From Verrucomicrobiia bacterium (lineage in GTDB: Bacteria > Verrucomicrobiota > Verrucomicrobiia > Verrucomicrobiales > DEV007), in contig JAGROY010000031.1 of assembly GCA_020439995.1 (NCBI GenBank), positions 1-43,022 on the forward strand: a stretch of DNA of 43,022 nucleotides, in the 5' to 3' direction. Shown piece after piece: positions 8,842 through 18,155 of this stretch; within the stretch, counting starts at the first letter, position 1; each line of letters opens with the position of its first letter. A program made the translations under genes and the position numbers. The notes below the pieces were generated by a model. That model was given only the letters and a program-made list of their open reading frames with translations, did no database searches and had not been told where the DNA came from.

Positions 8842-9897
8842 TTGGCCTCTGCCCGCCCACAATCGTCCACCACTGATCAGTCCCGACCGGAGATCCCGGT
8901 GGAGGCAAGGGATCGGGGGATTTACCTGCCTGAGGCGGAACTCTGGCTCGATCCATCGCGCGTGAAGCCAGTGGCATTCGTCTCGCACGCTCATTCCGAC
9001 CACTTTGCCCGCCATCACCGTATCCTTTGTTCCCCGGCCACAGGGGATGTGCTGAAGGCGCGTTACGGACAAAAAACCGCGTGTGATCCAGTCGCCTTCG
9101 GCCAGTCGATCGAGCACAACGGCCACAGCATCGAGCTGTTTCCCGCCGGTCACGCTCTGGGTTCCGCGCAGATCAGAATCGAGCGGCTCAGCGATGGTGC
9201 ATCGTTGCTCTATACTGGCGACTTCAAGCGACGCCCCAGCCTCACCTGCGAACCCTACGAAGCTCGCACTGCGGACACCTTGATCATGGAAACCACCTTC
9301 GGGTTGCCAAAGTTTCGCTTTCCAGCCATCGAAGACGTGCGTGCCGACGTTCTCCGATTCTGCCGCGAAACGCTGGATGCCGGTGAAGTGCCGATGCTGC
9401 TCGGCTACTCGTTCGGCAAAGCGCAGGAACTTCTCGCGATTCTTACTGGCTCGGGCCTGGAGGCGATGGTGCACGATTCCATTCGCAAGCTGCTGCCGAC
9501 ATTTGAATCCCACGGCTTTGCCTTTCCGCCCTGGCAAGTGTTCGATCCAGGCGGCATAGATGGAAAAGTGTTAGTGTTCCCACCTACGGCTGAGCGCAAA
9601 GCTGCCCTTGCTGAAATCAAACGCCCCTGCCGCACTGCTGTGGCGACTGGCTGGGCGATCGATCCCAGAGCCAGATACCGCTACCGGGCAGACGCTGCAT
9701 TTCCATTGTCGGACCACGCCGACTGGCCGGATCTGCTGCGCTGCGCGCAAGAAGTGCAGCCGTCCCGCATTCTTACGACTCATGGTTACGCGGCACCATT
9801 CGCGGCAGACCTTCGGCGGCGTGGATTCAATGCCTGGAGCCTCCACGGTATTGATCAGATGGAACTCTCCCTTGGACTCGATGAACCGGAGGCCTGA
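8842..9897 (+). CDS. Metallo-beta-lactamase-fold exonuclease (YSH1/CPSF-like)
   Basis: The 351-aa protein has the metal ligands of the nuclease branch of the metallo-beta-lactamase fold: SHAHSDH (residues 48-54), PAGHALGSAQI, YTGDF, and C-terminal LSDHADW and TTHGY. The family includes RNA 3'-processing factors and DNA ligase-associated exonucleases of similar length. No ligase gene is adjacent, so DNA versus RNA substrate is open. The start is uncertain: TTG at 8842 gives the full frame, and a GTG at 8899 would remove the poorly conserved first 19 residues. It is divergent from the FGE gene, with about 85 bases between starts. Confidence 0.8.
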   Translation: MASARPQSSTTDQSRPEIPVEARDRGIYLPEAELWLDPSRVKPVAFVSHAHSDHFARHHRILCSPATGDVLKARYGQKTACDPVAFGQSIEHNGHSIELFPAGHALGSAQIRIERLSDGASLLYTGDFKRRPSLTCEPYEARTADTLIMETTFGLPKFRFPAIEDVRADVLRFCRETLDAGEVPMLLGYSFGKAQELLAILTGSGLEAMVHDSIRKLLPTFESHGFAFPPWQVFDPGGIDGKVLVFPPTAERKAALAEIKRPCRTAVATGWAIDPRARYRYRADAAFPLSDHADWPDLLRCAQEVQPSRILTTHGYAAPFAADLRRRGFNAWSLHGIDQMELSLGLDEPEA

Positions 9898-9992
9898 GTC
9901 CAAGTTGATATTTCAATAGTAAAACATCAAGATTCAATGATTTCCATTGTGACTTGTGAAACTAGAAAGTAGTGCGAAGCTGAAGGGCGCTT

Positions 9993-10874
9993 ATGCGGTT
10001 TTTAAAACACCTCCTCCTCCTCGTATCGCCCGTCGTTCTGCTCTGCAGCTGTGCGCTGCCAGACGCTGCACAGCTCGGTATCAAACCAGCAGCAGAAGAA
10101 AGCGGGGCGAAGGCACCGCCGAAGAAAAAGCCGGAAAAGCTGAACGCTCTGCACAACCCGGACGTCGATCATCTGCCATTCGTCCAGGCCACACGCGACC
10201 GGCTCGAATACATCGAAGCGAAAGTCACTGGCCCCTACTGCGCGCTCACCTTTGACGATGGTCCACATCCGACGCTGACGCCGAAATTGCTCGATATCCT
10301 GGCAGAGCGCAATGTGCGCTGCACCTTCTATGTCATCGGCCCCCTCGCCCGCAGGTATCCTGAGATCATGAAGCGGATGGTCGCAGAGGGACACGAAATA
10401 GCCAACCACACGATGACGCACCGTGACATCCGGCGCATTAGCGTCGACCGCATGAAGAAAGAGCTGCGCGATTGCCATCAGTTGCTGATCGACATCACCG
10501 GACAGACCCCCCTTACATTCCGCCCACCAGGCGGCGGCTACAACGACCGTCTGATGAAGATCATCTACGACGAACTGGGTTATTCCACATTCCTCTGGAC
10601 TGTCGACACCAACGACTGGCGCAGACCAGGAGTGGGCGTCGTCACCAAGCGCCTCATCAACGGTGCGAGCCCGGGAGCGATCCTGCTTTGCCACGATATC
10701 CATCCACCCACGATCGAGGCGATTCCGGCTGCGGTGGACGGCATCCTCGAAAAAGGCTACACGTTAGTCACCGTCTCCCAACTCGTAGGCCTTGAGAAAC
10801 AAGGCAACGTCAAATCCGCGCCCAACACCCATGCCGTGCGCGAGCTCGCCTACTTCGGCCCCGGCGCTTTGTAA
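9993..10874 (+). CDS. Polysaccharide deacetylase (NodB domain) lipoprotein
   Basis: This is a probable envelope enzyme that removes N-acetyl groups from peptidoglycan or another glycan. The 293-aa product has a lipoprotein signal (LLCSC, lipidated Cys20), a lysine/proline linker, and a NodB domain from about residue 80. The metal and catalytic residues are visible: TFDDGP (Asp88/Asp89), the metal-binding pair His139 and His143 in NHTMTH, RPPGGGYN, the DTNDW motif and CHDIHPPT. The ATG is the first codon giving the signal peptide. It is transcribed alone, with about 95 bases upstream of which no clear promoter was identified. Confidence 0.9.
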   Translation: MRFLKHLLLLVSPVVLLCSCALPDAAQLGIKPAAEESGAKAPPKKKPEKLNALHNPDVDHLPFVQATRDRLEYIEAKVTGPYCALTFDDGPHPTLTPKLLDILAERNVRCTFYVIGPLARRYPEIMKRMVAEGHEIANHTMTHRDIRRISVDRMKKELRDCHQLLIDITGQTPLTFRPPGGGYNDRLMKIIYDELGYSTFLWTVDTNDWRRPGVGVVTKRLINGASPGAILLCHDIHPPTIEAIPAAVDGILEKGYTLVTVSQLVGLEKQGNVKSAPNTHAVRELAYFGPGAL

Positions 10875-10875
10875 G

Positions 10876-11111
10876 AGGGGTTGGTCAGTCGCCGAACTCG
10901 CTACCAGGAATGTCGCAAGTGCCTCCAAGACCGCTTCTTCGGCGGGCAGCTTGGATTCGATCAGTCTGCCGGTTCGAGTCGGGAATGCTCCGGTGATCAG
11001 AGGGCTTCTGGCTGTTTCGATAATGAACGTCGCCTTGCCATGCTTGGGAGCGGCCGCAACATAGATGCTGTGCAGGCGATCTCCCAAAGCGTCATAGAAA
11101 GCAGCAGCGAA
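10876..11111 (-). other. Possible gene fragment on minus strand, no start codon
   Basis: In the 260-base gap between the deacetylase and the repeat protein, one minus-strand frame is open from a stop at 11112-11114 down into the deacetylase gene. It reads like protein: DALGDRLHSIYVAAAPKHGK, then ARSPLITGAFPTRTGRL and PAEEAVLEALATFL. There is no ATG; a TTG at 11087 is the only plausible start. It could be a decayed gene end, an unusual small gene, or chance. No family was recognised. Confidence 0.25.
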
Positions 11112-11134
11112 TCAAATACCCCTGATCTCACTGA

Positions 11135-13261
11135 TCATTCCTCCCAGACGGAACGGAGTCGGTTCTCGATACGTTCACGTTGTTCATTGTTGACAGGTGC
11201 TTTCGCGAGTGCTGTCCGTGCCGCTACGCTGTCGATTGCGTTCCATGTCTCGACAACTTCAGACACCACCTTGTAGCGGATTTCCGGGTCTTCGACGGTG
11301 AGGGCCCATCGCCAAGCACTTTCTGGGTCAACATGTGCCATGGTCGGAGTCATCGCGGCGGTTGCCGCCTGCTGCAGCTCACCTACGGGCAGGACACTGA
11401 CGAATTCAGCCGCCGCCGCAGCATCCTCGTTGCTCCATTGCCTGATGATTGATGTGGCTGAGGCCAGGCTGGCCGCAGCCGGTAATGTGGAGGCCCACTC
11501 GAGAGCCGCTTCGGCGTTGGTGGATTGCACGAGCATCTGTGCCATTTCAGTGAGAGATTTTTTAGCTTCAGCGGTCAACGCTCGGCCGGAGGCATCATAG
11601 AGCGCCTGGTTCTGTAACAAGCTGCCGATCTCGGCCGGATCGATTCTCGCCAATACCATCGGGGCGAGCTCCCGTTGTTCTTTCTCGGGCAATGATTGCA
11701 GCCACTCGCCCGCTTCGCCCGGCCGGCTGGCTTGTATCATGTTGTGGATCAGATTCTGCAAAGTCACTGATCGGGTTTTTCCTGGTTCCAGTGCAAGTGC
11801 CAGCGGCAGGGCTTCCTGAGGATCACCAGCTGTCGCCACTCCCATCACTACTTGGGTAGCATCGCGGCGGATTTCATCGGATGCCAATTGACTTGCCCAC
11901 TCAAACGCCCGTGCAGGATCCTGAAGGGCGAGATGCCGGGTGAGATACTCAAGAGCATCATCAGTAATCAAATGCGGATTCTCGGCAGCGTAGTCGGCTG
12001 CCGCCACTGGGTCTTTGTCCGCCCAGCGGTAGACTACTTTACTGCGTGCTATGTCCAGTGCTTCGACATTGCCTGATGTCTTCAGCCACTCGACTGCGAC
12101 ATCTAGATTGGTTTTCGCCAACTGTTCCATAAGGTTGGCATAGGCAACTGCCAGGGACTGATTGAGCGGAAACTGGTTGAGCCAGGCAATCGGCTTCTCT
12201 GGATCTCTTTCGAAAATGCCCTCACGGATCGCCAACATATGCTGCTGTAGAACCGGATCATTCAGGGACAGGATCCAGGCGAACGCGCCGTCGAGATCCC
12301 GGCTCAGCCACTGGCGGCTGACTTCAGAAAGCACTGCAGGATCATCGGCAGCGAGTTCAAGTGCAAGCTCGGCTGCCTTGGTGGGATCGTGCAAGGAAAT
12401 GACTCCGATCACCTTTCCCAGGATGCCGTCGACATTTTTTGGATCTTCACCCTTGGCCCACTTAAGCGCGGCCCTGGTATCGTCCTGAGCCCATACTTGC
12501 GCGGTGGCTTGCAAAGCGTATCTTCTTTGCAGTTTTGTAAGGGTGGCAGCGCGTTGTATCACTTCCTCCGGCGCACTCTGCGCCCAGCGAACAAAGAACG
12601 AGTAAGTCATATACTCATTTCCAGGCTCAAGATGTTCGTAGAGCCTCAGAGCAAGACTGGGATCGCTGTCCGCAAGCAGGTAGGCAACGGAAAGTAGAGA
12701 TTTGAGGCTTGAGCGGAAGTTTGTCACTTTAAGATCAGCGGCGAACTCCTCGATCATCTCGGGATGTTGCTTGACCAGCTCAAAGAATACGACCTGCGGC
12801 AAGGCACCATCTTCGCCTGCGATTTGCATTCCATGTGCAAACGCCCGCTTTGCGTCCATTTCCGCAAAGCGCGCGACGAGCACTTTCCACACGACATACA
12901 GAGCCTCGCCATCTTCCTCTGCTGGCAGCTGATCAGGATCCGTCTGCCAGCGTTTCATGCGCGCCAACCCTTCGTCGACCATTGCCTGGACACCGTCGAT
13001 TGTCGCGATCTTGTCGATTTCCCGCAAGAGGGGAGCAAGGGAACCCGATTCGCCAATCTGTCGGGTCATATCCCAAAGCTGATCCAACGTTTGCGGCGAG
13101 GGCACTTCAGCTTCGGGCTCATCAGGCAGCTCTACGGCAGTCGGATAAATGACACTGCTGCCCGGCTCGGGCGTTGATCGTGGGAAGCAAATCCATCCGG
13201 CTGCGCTGCCTAACAGTGCGACTACACTGGTTGTTATCCAGGCGCGTCCAGTGGATCTCAT
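11135..13261 (-). CDS. Large secreted helical repeat protein (WAxxDP repeats), paralog B
   Basis: The 708-aa protein has an N-terminal signal/anchor (TTSVVALLGSAAGWICF) and is otherwise built of alpha-helical repeats of about 30-40 residues with recurring WAxxDPxxAxxWA motifs, such as WADKDPVAAADYAAENP and WALTVEDPEI. This repeat type is common in Verrucomicrobiota and has no assigned biochemical role; it resembles HEAT/TPR-like scaffolds. Its ATG overlaps the stop of the upstream paralog as ATGA, so translation is probably coupled. A periplasmic or surface scaffold is inferred. Confidence 0.8.
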   Translation of the reverse strand: MRSTGRAWITTSVVALLGSAAGWICFPRSTPEPGSSVIYPTAVELPDEPEAEVPSPQTLDQLWDMTRQIGESGSLAPLLREIDKIATIDGVQAMVDEGLARMKRWQTDPDQLPAEEDGEALYVVWKVLVARFAEMDAKRAFAHGMQIAGEDGALPQVVFFELVKQHPEMIEEFAADLKVTNFRSSLKSLLSVAYLLADSDPSLALRLYEHLEPGNEYMTYSFFVRWAQSAPEEVIQRAATLTKLQRRYALQATAQVWAQDDTRAALKWAKGEDPKNVDGILGKVIGVISLHDPTKAAELALELAADDPAVLSEVSRQWLSRDLDGAFAWILSLNDPVLQQHMLAIREGIFERDPEKPIAWLNQFPLNQSLAVAYANLMEQLAKTNLDVAVEWLKTSGNVEALDIARSKVVYRWADKDPVAAADYAAENPHLITDDALEYLTRHLALQDPARAFEWASQLASDEIRRDATQVVMGVATAGDPQEALPLALALEPGKTRSVTLQNLIHNMIQASRPGEAGEWLQSLPEKEQRELAPMVLARIDPAEIGSLLQNQALYDASGRALTAEAKKSLTEMAQMLVQSTNAEAALEWASTLPAAASLASATSIIRQWSNEDAAAAAEFVSVLPVGELQQAATAAMTPTMAHVDPESAWRWALTVEDPEIRYKVVSEVVETWNAIDSVAARTALAKAPVNNEQRERIENRLRSVWEE

Positions 13262-15303
13262 TTGAGTCTCTGGTAGAGGTTTTCCTTGATCTCAGCAGGC
13301 AGAGCTGACTCACCAATTCTCTCGCGCGCGCGATCTGGATCAGACTTCCGCCAGTTCCACATGAGATTCTGTAGGGCCCGATCTCTCCACTCTGAATCCT
13401 GAATCGCCATACTCCATGCCCATGCTGCGTCTGGATCTGTCGAAGCGATGCCCTGCGCCAGTCCTGCGGCTGCGGGATCGCGTCGATCTTCTGGAATCTG
13501 GGCAACCGCTTCCGACGCGGCGCGGGAGTCCCATTTTGCCCAACCTAGAATCGAATTCGACTCGGCTTCATCGCGCACACGTCCATCCGGAAGTTCCTGT
13601 GACCATGTTAGAGACGCTGAAGGATCAAGGCGGGACCAATTCTCGGCTACTGCTGATGCGACCGCAACGGCTGTGTCAGAAGCCAGTTTAGCCGCATCGG
13701 GGAACAATTGTGAGAATTGCCCTGCGACTTCCACCGGCGTCTTTACCGCCGCAGTGGTTGCCGCTCGCGCGAGTGTACGGTTGTCCTGTTCTGCGGCCCA
13801 CTGTAGCGCTTCCAGTGGTTGCTTCTGCGCCCAAACTCCGGCAAACTGTACTTTCATCTGCCTCCCTATTGCATCGTCAGCGAGACCATCAATGAATATG
13901 GATGCCTTCGCTGGATCGCTTGCGCCCCAGGTGTCGACCAATCCTGTGAGCGCCGATTTTCGATAACCTTCTACTTCCAGTTTGGATGCCCAGTCGGCTG
14001 CTTTTTGTGGATCTAAATGGGCCCATTGGTTCGCGAACTGTTCGATTCCATACAGGTTTTCAGGCGCGCCAGGAAGAGATTCGATGAAGGCAACACCTTC
14101 ATCGAAGCGCGTTTTCTCAGCAAGGTTGTCGATCAGCTCCCGGATTAGATTGTCTCCAGGGCCCCCAGGCCTCGTCCCAGCCAATGACTCTGAAGTGACT
14201 TCCAACGGCGGCATGATCTCCTTCTCGAAATGCCGCAGCAGCGGGCCATCATCCTGCAGCGCCTCTGCTACTGCCACAGCTTTGCCAGGATCATCGCGCA
14301 GCAACTCCGCTAGCCGGGTGATCGCGTACCACCGGCTTTTCGATCCGTGCAGAGCCGTGATCCGGCTAAGCGTGGCTTCAAAACTGGTATTCAACATCCG
14401 AGGAATGACATCCTGGAGAAGGTTCAATTGATGGAATGCTGGAGGCATTTCGGCCATGCGGTCGAACGCTGTCAACGGATCCTCGTAGGCTATGCGGCTG
14501 AGAATATCGGTTGCGATTTCGCGATGGTCACTTCCCTTGAGCGTCAACGCCCAATCGAGGGCCGCTTCCGCATCCATTTCGGCCCACGCAAGGGCAAAGT
14601 CCTGTTTCAGGGAGGCAAGTTGTTTGTTTCCCCGGATCGCGGAGGCAAGCTGGTCAATCGATTCAGGAAACTTTTTGAGCAGTCTTTGAATTGTGAGATC
14701 AATGTCTTCTGCTGCTGCAAACTCCAGCGCGGAGATTGGTGATTCCTCATACAGTTGATCAATGATTGCAATGCCAAAAAGCTTCCGCAGATATCCTGGG
14801 CGGAGCGTTCTCATCTGAGCTATAGCTGCGGCTGGATCGCTTGCCACGAGTTGCTGAAAACGTTCCAAAACTGCAGCCTCGGGAATGGGTGTGTCAGGAT
14901 CCTCCAGCACTATTGCCACCGCCTTGTCGACGGAGCGGGAAGCAAGATTCTGAACCAGCGAGCTCCACAGCAGCGATGAATGCCCAGCGTACCCTTTCCG
15001 CTGCGCATACTGGCGGCATAGCTTTTCCAAATGTGACATGGGGCATGACTTGAGCGTATCCGTTAAAATCAGCTCAGCTCGCAGCTCAAATTTGTCCCGG
15101 ATCAGCAGCTCCAGCGACTCGATCGATGGCGATGCAGTAGAAGTTTTCAGACTCTCGATCAACGTCGGTGGGCCGGAGAGGCGTGAATCCTCATGAGCAT
15201 CCGGGTGTTCAATCGCCGTGCAGCGCAGTGATGTCCACTTTGCACCCGTACCCAGCCCTGCAGCCAGAACCAGCACACAAAGATGGATATACCGCGTTCT
15301 CAT
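13258..15303 (-). CDS. Large secreted helical repeat protein (WAxxDP repeats), paralog A
   Basis: The 681-aa product has an N-terminal hydrophobic signal (HLCVLVLAAGLGTGA) followed by helical repeats such as WAHLDPQKAADWASKL, WGASDPAKASIFIDGL, WSRLDPSASLTWSQEL and WAKWDSRAASEAVAQI. It resembles its downstream neighbour in length, signal and repeat type, so the pair probably arose by tandem duplication. The two genes overlap by four bases and form a two-gene operon. No catalytic motif was found; a protein-protein scaffold role is inferred only from the repeats. Confidence 0.8.
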   Translation of the reverse strand: MRTRYIHLCVLVLAAGLGTGAKWTSLRCTAIEHPDAHEDSRLSGPPTLIESLKTSTASPSIESLELLIRDKFELRAELILTDTLKSCPMSHLEKLCRQYAQRKGYAGHSSLLWSSLVQNLASRSVDKAVAIVLEDPDTPIPEAAVLERFQQLVASDPAAAIAQMRTLRPGYLRKLFGIAIIDQLYEESPISALEFAAAEDIDLTIQRLLKKFPESIDQLASAIRGNKQLASLKQDFALAWAEMDAEAALDWALTLKGSDHREIATDILSRIAYEDPLTAFDRMAEMPPAFHQLNLLQDVIPRMLNTSFEATLSRITALHGSKSRWYAITRLAELLRDDPGKAVAVAEALQDDGPLLRHFEKEIMPPLEVTSESLAGTRPGGPGDNLIRELIDNLAEKTRFDEGVAFIESLPGAPENLYGIEQFANQWAHLDPQKAADWASKLEVEGYRKSALTGLVDTWGASDPAKASIFIDGLADDAIGRQMKVQFAGVWAQKQPLEALQWAAEQDNRTLARAATTAAVKTPVEVAGQFSQLFPDAAKLASDTAVAVASAVAENWSRLDPSASLTWSQELPDGRVRDEAESNSILGWAKWDSRAASEAVAQIPEDRRDPAAAGLAQGIASTDPDAAWAWSMAIQDSEWRDRALQNLMWNWRKSDPDRARERIGESALPAEIKENLYQRLK

Positions 15304-15440
15304 ATCGCAAGCGAGTATCTACGAACAGCATCGAGAATACAAGCGCCCAAACTGTAGCGGCTCTGGTCTCACCACAACATCCCATCCCGGATGAAGCGCA
15401 GCGGTAGTCTTGAACATAAAGATGCGGTCAGGTAGGATCT

Positions 15441-15683
15441 TTGAGTGATGATGCGTTGGTTGGTATTTGTGGCGATGGTCAGGCAACCAGTGCGCATCAT
15501 GAGCTACCTCAGCCGTTTGTTCGATTACAGGCCACTCGCTGGCAGCGTCCGAAGACATACCTCAGATTCGATCCACCCGGCGAGCCGAAGAGGAGCGATG
15601 GCGACTGGGTGCTGATACTGGACCGAGCAGTCTACCCGAAACCGAAAACCACGCTCGTTAAGAGGCCGCCTGACGATAAATGA
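15441..15683 (+). pseudogene. Candidate small gene, possibly frameshifted near its 5' end
   Basis: The C-terminal half of this 80-codon frame looks coding (KTYLRFDPPGEPKRSDGDW, then VLILDRAVYPKPKTTLVKRP), but the frame has only a TTG start and a poor N-terminus. A different frame starts with two ATGs at 15448/15451 and encodes MMRWLVFVAMV, which looks like a membrane-anchor start but soon loses sense. Joining them needs a frameshift at about 15480-15500. No family was recognised. This and the next ORF are the only content found in the 515-base gap between 15304 and 15818. Confidence 0.35.
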
Positions 15684-15781
15684 AGAGCCGCTTTCTCTTC
15701 GACCTTGGCGATGGCATCATCGTTGCCAATGTCCGCAAGCGGTGTGCCTTCTCCCACGGTCGGCTCCATCTTTGGTATTAG
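15680..15781 (+). CDS. Very small ORF (33 aa) coupled by ATGA
   Basis: ATG at 15680 overlaps the stop of the previous frame as ATGA and encodes 33 residues beginning MKSRFLFDLGDGIIVANV. The overlap suggests translational coupling, but the length gives little statistical support and no family was recognised. It may be the truncated remains of a longer gene. Confidence 0.25.
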   Translation: MKSRFLFDLGDGIIVANVRKRCAFSHGRLHLWY

Positions 15782-15818
15782 TAGCGAGGCCATGTGCGCA
15801 GTTTTGAGTAACTTGACA

Positions 15819-16325
15819 TTAATACCAAAGCGGCACGAAGTTGCGATACTCCCTGGGGTGGCCTTTGATATCGTTCCAGAGCAGTACAGCGTGTGCGCAC
15901 TCGTGACGCAGTGTGCGCTCGTCCCACCTGCCGTTGATCGTGGCCACGGCGATGACTACCGGGAGGTGTGAGCCGGTGAATAAGGTGATGCCGCCCACGC
16001 GTCCGCTGGTTTTTTCTGTCCAATAAGGCACGCCGAGCCGGTCTTTCTTATCGACGGCCACGGTGCGGACCACGATGTCACCATTGAACTTCAGCCCCTT
16101 CGCCTTGATCTCTGGCCTTGCGAGAAATGCGTCAACATGTAGCCGGACGCGGGCCTCCAATTCCTGCCTTCCTTCCGATCGCACACTGTATGCGTTCTTC
16201 ATTTTCAAGCTGCGCTTCACCGTGGTGCAGCCTGTTAGAAATGGAACACCGCCCAGCAGCACCAGTACCGCTATGGAGCGTGCCAGAAATGGAATGCGGG
16301 ACATGACGGTGCGCGGGGCGATCAT
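15819..16325 (-). CDS. Lipoprotein with HExxH-like zinc-protease motif
   Basis: The 168-aa product has a lipoprotein signal (VLVLLGGVPFLTGCTT; lipidated cysteine near residue 33) and a C-terminal half with RHECAHAVLLWN, a zincin-type HExxH motif. The preceding ITLFTGSHLPVVIAVATING fits a small metallopeptidase-like fold. No third zinc ligand can be assigned with confidence, so activity is unproven. It starts 13 bases after lysS on the same strand and may be cotranscribed. A second in-frame ATG (16304) begins MSRIPFL and is an equally good start. Confidence 0.65.
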   Translation of the reverse strand: MIAPRTVMSRIPFLARSIAVLVLLGGVPFLTGCTTVKRSLKMKNAYSVRSEGRQELEARVRLHVDAFLARPEIKAKGLKFNGDIVVRTVAVDKKDRLGVPYWTEKTSGRVGGITLFTGSHLPVVIAVATINGRWDERTLRHECAHAVLLWNDIKGHPREYRNFVPLWY

Positions 16326-16338
16326 GTAGACAGATGAA

Positions 16339-17826
16339 TCAACGCGCTTTCAGCTGCGGGAAAAGCACGACATCGCGGATGGATTCGGCACCAGTGAGCA
16401 TCATGATCAGGCGATCGATGCCAATGCCAATTCCTCCGGCAGGCGGCATCCCGTGTTCCAGCGCCAGCAGGAAGTCTTCATCGATGTTTTGAATTTCCTC
16501 GCCAGCCTGTTCCATCAAGCGGGTGCGCTGGACGTCAGGATCATTCAGCTCGGTATAGCCGGGAGAAATCTCCTGGCCGTTGATCACCAGTTCATAGACA
16601 TCGACGATGGAATCATCCCCGCGATTCTGGCGCGCCAGTGGCACCAGTTCTTTGGGAACATGTGTCACGTAGAGAGGATCAAACGTCTTCTCTTCGATCA
16701 GTTTTTCGAACACCTGCTGCGTCACCTCGTAGTCTTCCATGTCGGCGGAAATTTCGACTCCCAGCTCCTGACAGCGCGAACGGTGTTCTTCGGCACTCTG
16801 GTCAAACCAGCCCGGTGCCACTTCATCGATCAACTCGCGGTAAGGGCGACGTGCCCATGGCCGACTTAAGTTAATTGTCCGCGTCACATTACCCTCGGCA
16901 TCCTTGTGCTCGATCTTTAAGCCGCCGCAGAATTTCTCCGCTAACATGCACACCATATCTTCCACCATGTCGGCCATCAGTTCAAAATCCGCGAACGCCC
17001 AGTAGGCTTCCATCATCGTGAACTCGGGATTGTGCCTGCGGCTGATGCCCTCGTTGCGGAAGTTCCGGTTCAGCTCAAAGATCTTTGTGAACCCGCCGAC
17101 CAGCAACCGCTTGAGATAAAGCTCCGGCGCGATGCGCAGATACAGCTTCATGTCCAGCGCGTTGTGATGGGTCTCGAACGGCCGCGCTGCGGCACCACCG
17201 GCGACGCTTTGCATCATCGGCGTCTCCACCTCCAGGAAGCCGCGATCGGCCATGTAGCGGCGCATTTCCGCGATCATCCTGCTGCGCATGACAAAAATCT
17301 CGCGGCTGCGTTCGTTCGAAATCAGATCGAGGTAACGCTGGCGGTACTTGATCTCTGGATCGACGACGCCGTGCCATTTGCCTGGCATCGGCCGCATGGA
17401 TTTCGACAGCACCGTCAGTTCCGTCACTTTGATCGATGGCTCGCCCACCTTGGTCGTGAACGTTTCACCGTCGACGCCCACCCAGTCACCGATATCGACC
17501 AGTTCTTTGAAGGTGCCGAATGATTCGTCGCCCGCATTTTGCGCGTTCAGGAAACACTGAAACCGGCCCTCGATGTCTGAGATGTCGAAAAAGATCGACT
17601 TGCCCATGTCGCGCCGGGCGCTCACCCGACCGGCGACGCGCACCTTTGTCTCGTCCGCATAACCAGCACGCAGCGCTGCCAGTCCATGGCTGATATCGAA
17701 CTTTCCGCCGAACGGTTCAATGCCGCGCTCGCGCATCTGGTTCATTTTCTCCCGCCGCACCCGCAGGAGTTCAGCGGTGTCGGTGGCGGGCGGTTGAGTC
17801 TGGTCTTCAGGTTGCTGCTTGTCCAT
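16339..17826 (-). CDS. lysS: Lysyl-tRNA synthetase, class II
   Basis: The enzyme charges tRNA-Lys in the cytoplasm. The 495-aa protein has the family's N-terminal anticodon-binding OB fold (about residues 55-170) and the class II catalytic core: YRQRYLDLI, motif 2 FRNEGISRRHNPEFTMMEAY, and motif 3 GIGIGIDRLIMMLTG near the C-terminus, ending in VLFPQLK. Length is normal for bacterial LysS, with about 20 extra polar residues at the N-terminus. The ATG is at 17826. Confidence 0.96.
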   Translation of the reverse strand: MDKQQPEDQTQPPATDTAELLRVRREKMNQMRERGIEPFGGKFDISHGLAALRAGYADETKVRVAGRVSARRDMGKSIFFDISDIEGRFQCFLNAQNAGDESFGTFKELVDIGDWVGVDGETFTTKVGEPSIKVTELTVLSKSMRPMPGKWHGVVDPEIKYRQRYLDLISNERSREIFVMRSRMIAEMRRYMADRGFLEVETPMMQSVAGGAAARPFETHHNALDMKLYLRIAPELYLKRLLVGGFTKIFELNRNFRNEGISRRHNPEFTMMEAYWAFADFELMADMVEDMVCMLAEKFCGGLKIEHKDAEGNVTRTINLSRPWARRPYRELIDEVAPGWFDQSAEEHRSRCQELGVEISADMEDYEVTQQVFEKLIEEKTFDPLYVTHVPKELVPLARQNRGDDSIVDVYELVINGQEISPGYTELNDPDVQRTRLMEQAGEEIQNIDEDFLLALEHGMPPAGGIGIGIDRLIMMLTGAESIRDVVLFPQLKAR

Positions 17827-17921
17827 TGCTGCCTGATCAATAGGGCAATGTGACCTATTCTCAAGCGTTTTGGTTAAGTGACCGAGTCAGCCTGCCTCCA
17901 GGATGGGAAGCTGTGGTAGTG

Positions 17922-18117
17922 ATGAATTATCTGGTATTGAAGCCAAGCAGGCGTCCGTGAGCTTGAGGTATTGGTTGAGCATAGTGGGGATTCCCTTTCC
18001 ATCCGCTTCGATGGCGACGACGACTGGGAGAGATTCTGCCAGTGGCTCCTGCCCGACTGGCTGCACACCAAGTCTGCCAGAGGCTCAGAGATTAGGGACA
18101 GGTTTAAACATGGCTGA
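17922..18117 (+). pseudogene. Candidate frameshifted small gene upstream of lysS
   Basis: In the 329-base gap between lysS and the phosphoesterase, an ATG at 17922 encodes MNYLVLKPSRRP and then meets a stop. Another frame, open from 17941 to TGA at 18115-18117, encodes convincing protein: REVEVLV-like helix text followed by DSLSIRFDGDDDWERFCQWL and LPDWLHTKSARGSEI. A single indel near 17945 would join them into about 65 residues. Alternatively, translation starts at TTG 17971 behind GAGG. No family was recognised. Confidence 0.35.
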
Positions 18118-18155
18118 AAGGTGGGAGTTTGATAACAGTCTCAGCTAAGAGCCCA

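Noticed and set aside
8644..9537. 297-codon minus-strand ORF
   Set aside because: It is antisense to the nuclease and FGE genes, lacks family motifs, and arises from GC-rich codon bias.
10968..10992. tRNA-like T-loop GGTTCGAGTC
   Set aside because: No acceptor, D or anticodon arms can be built around it.
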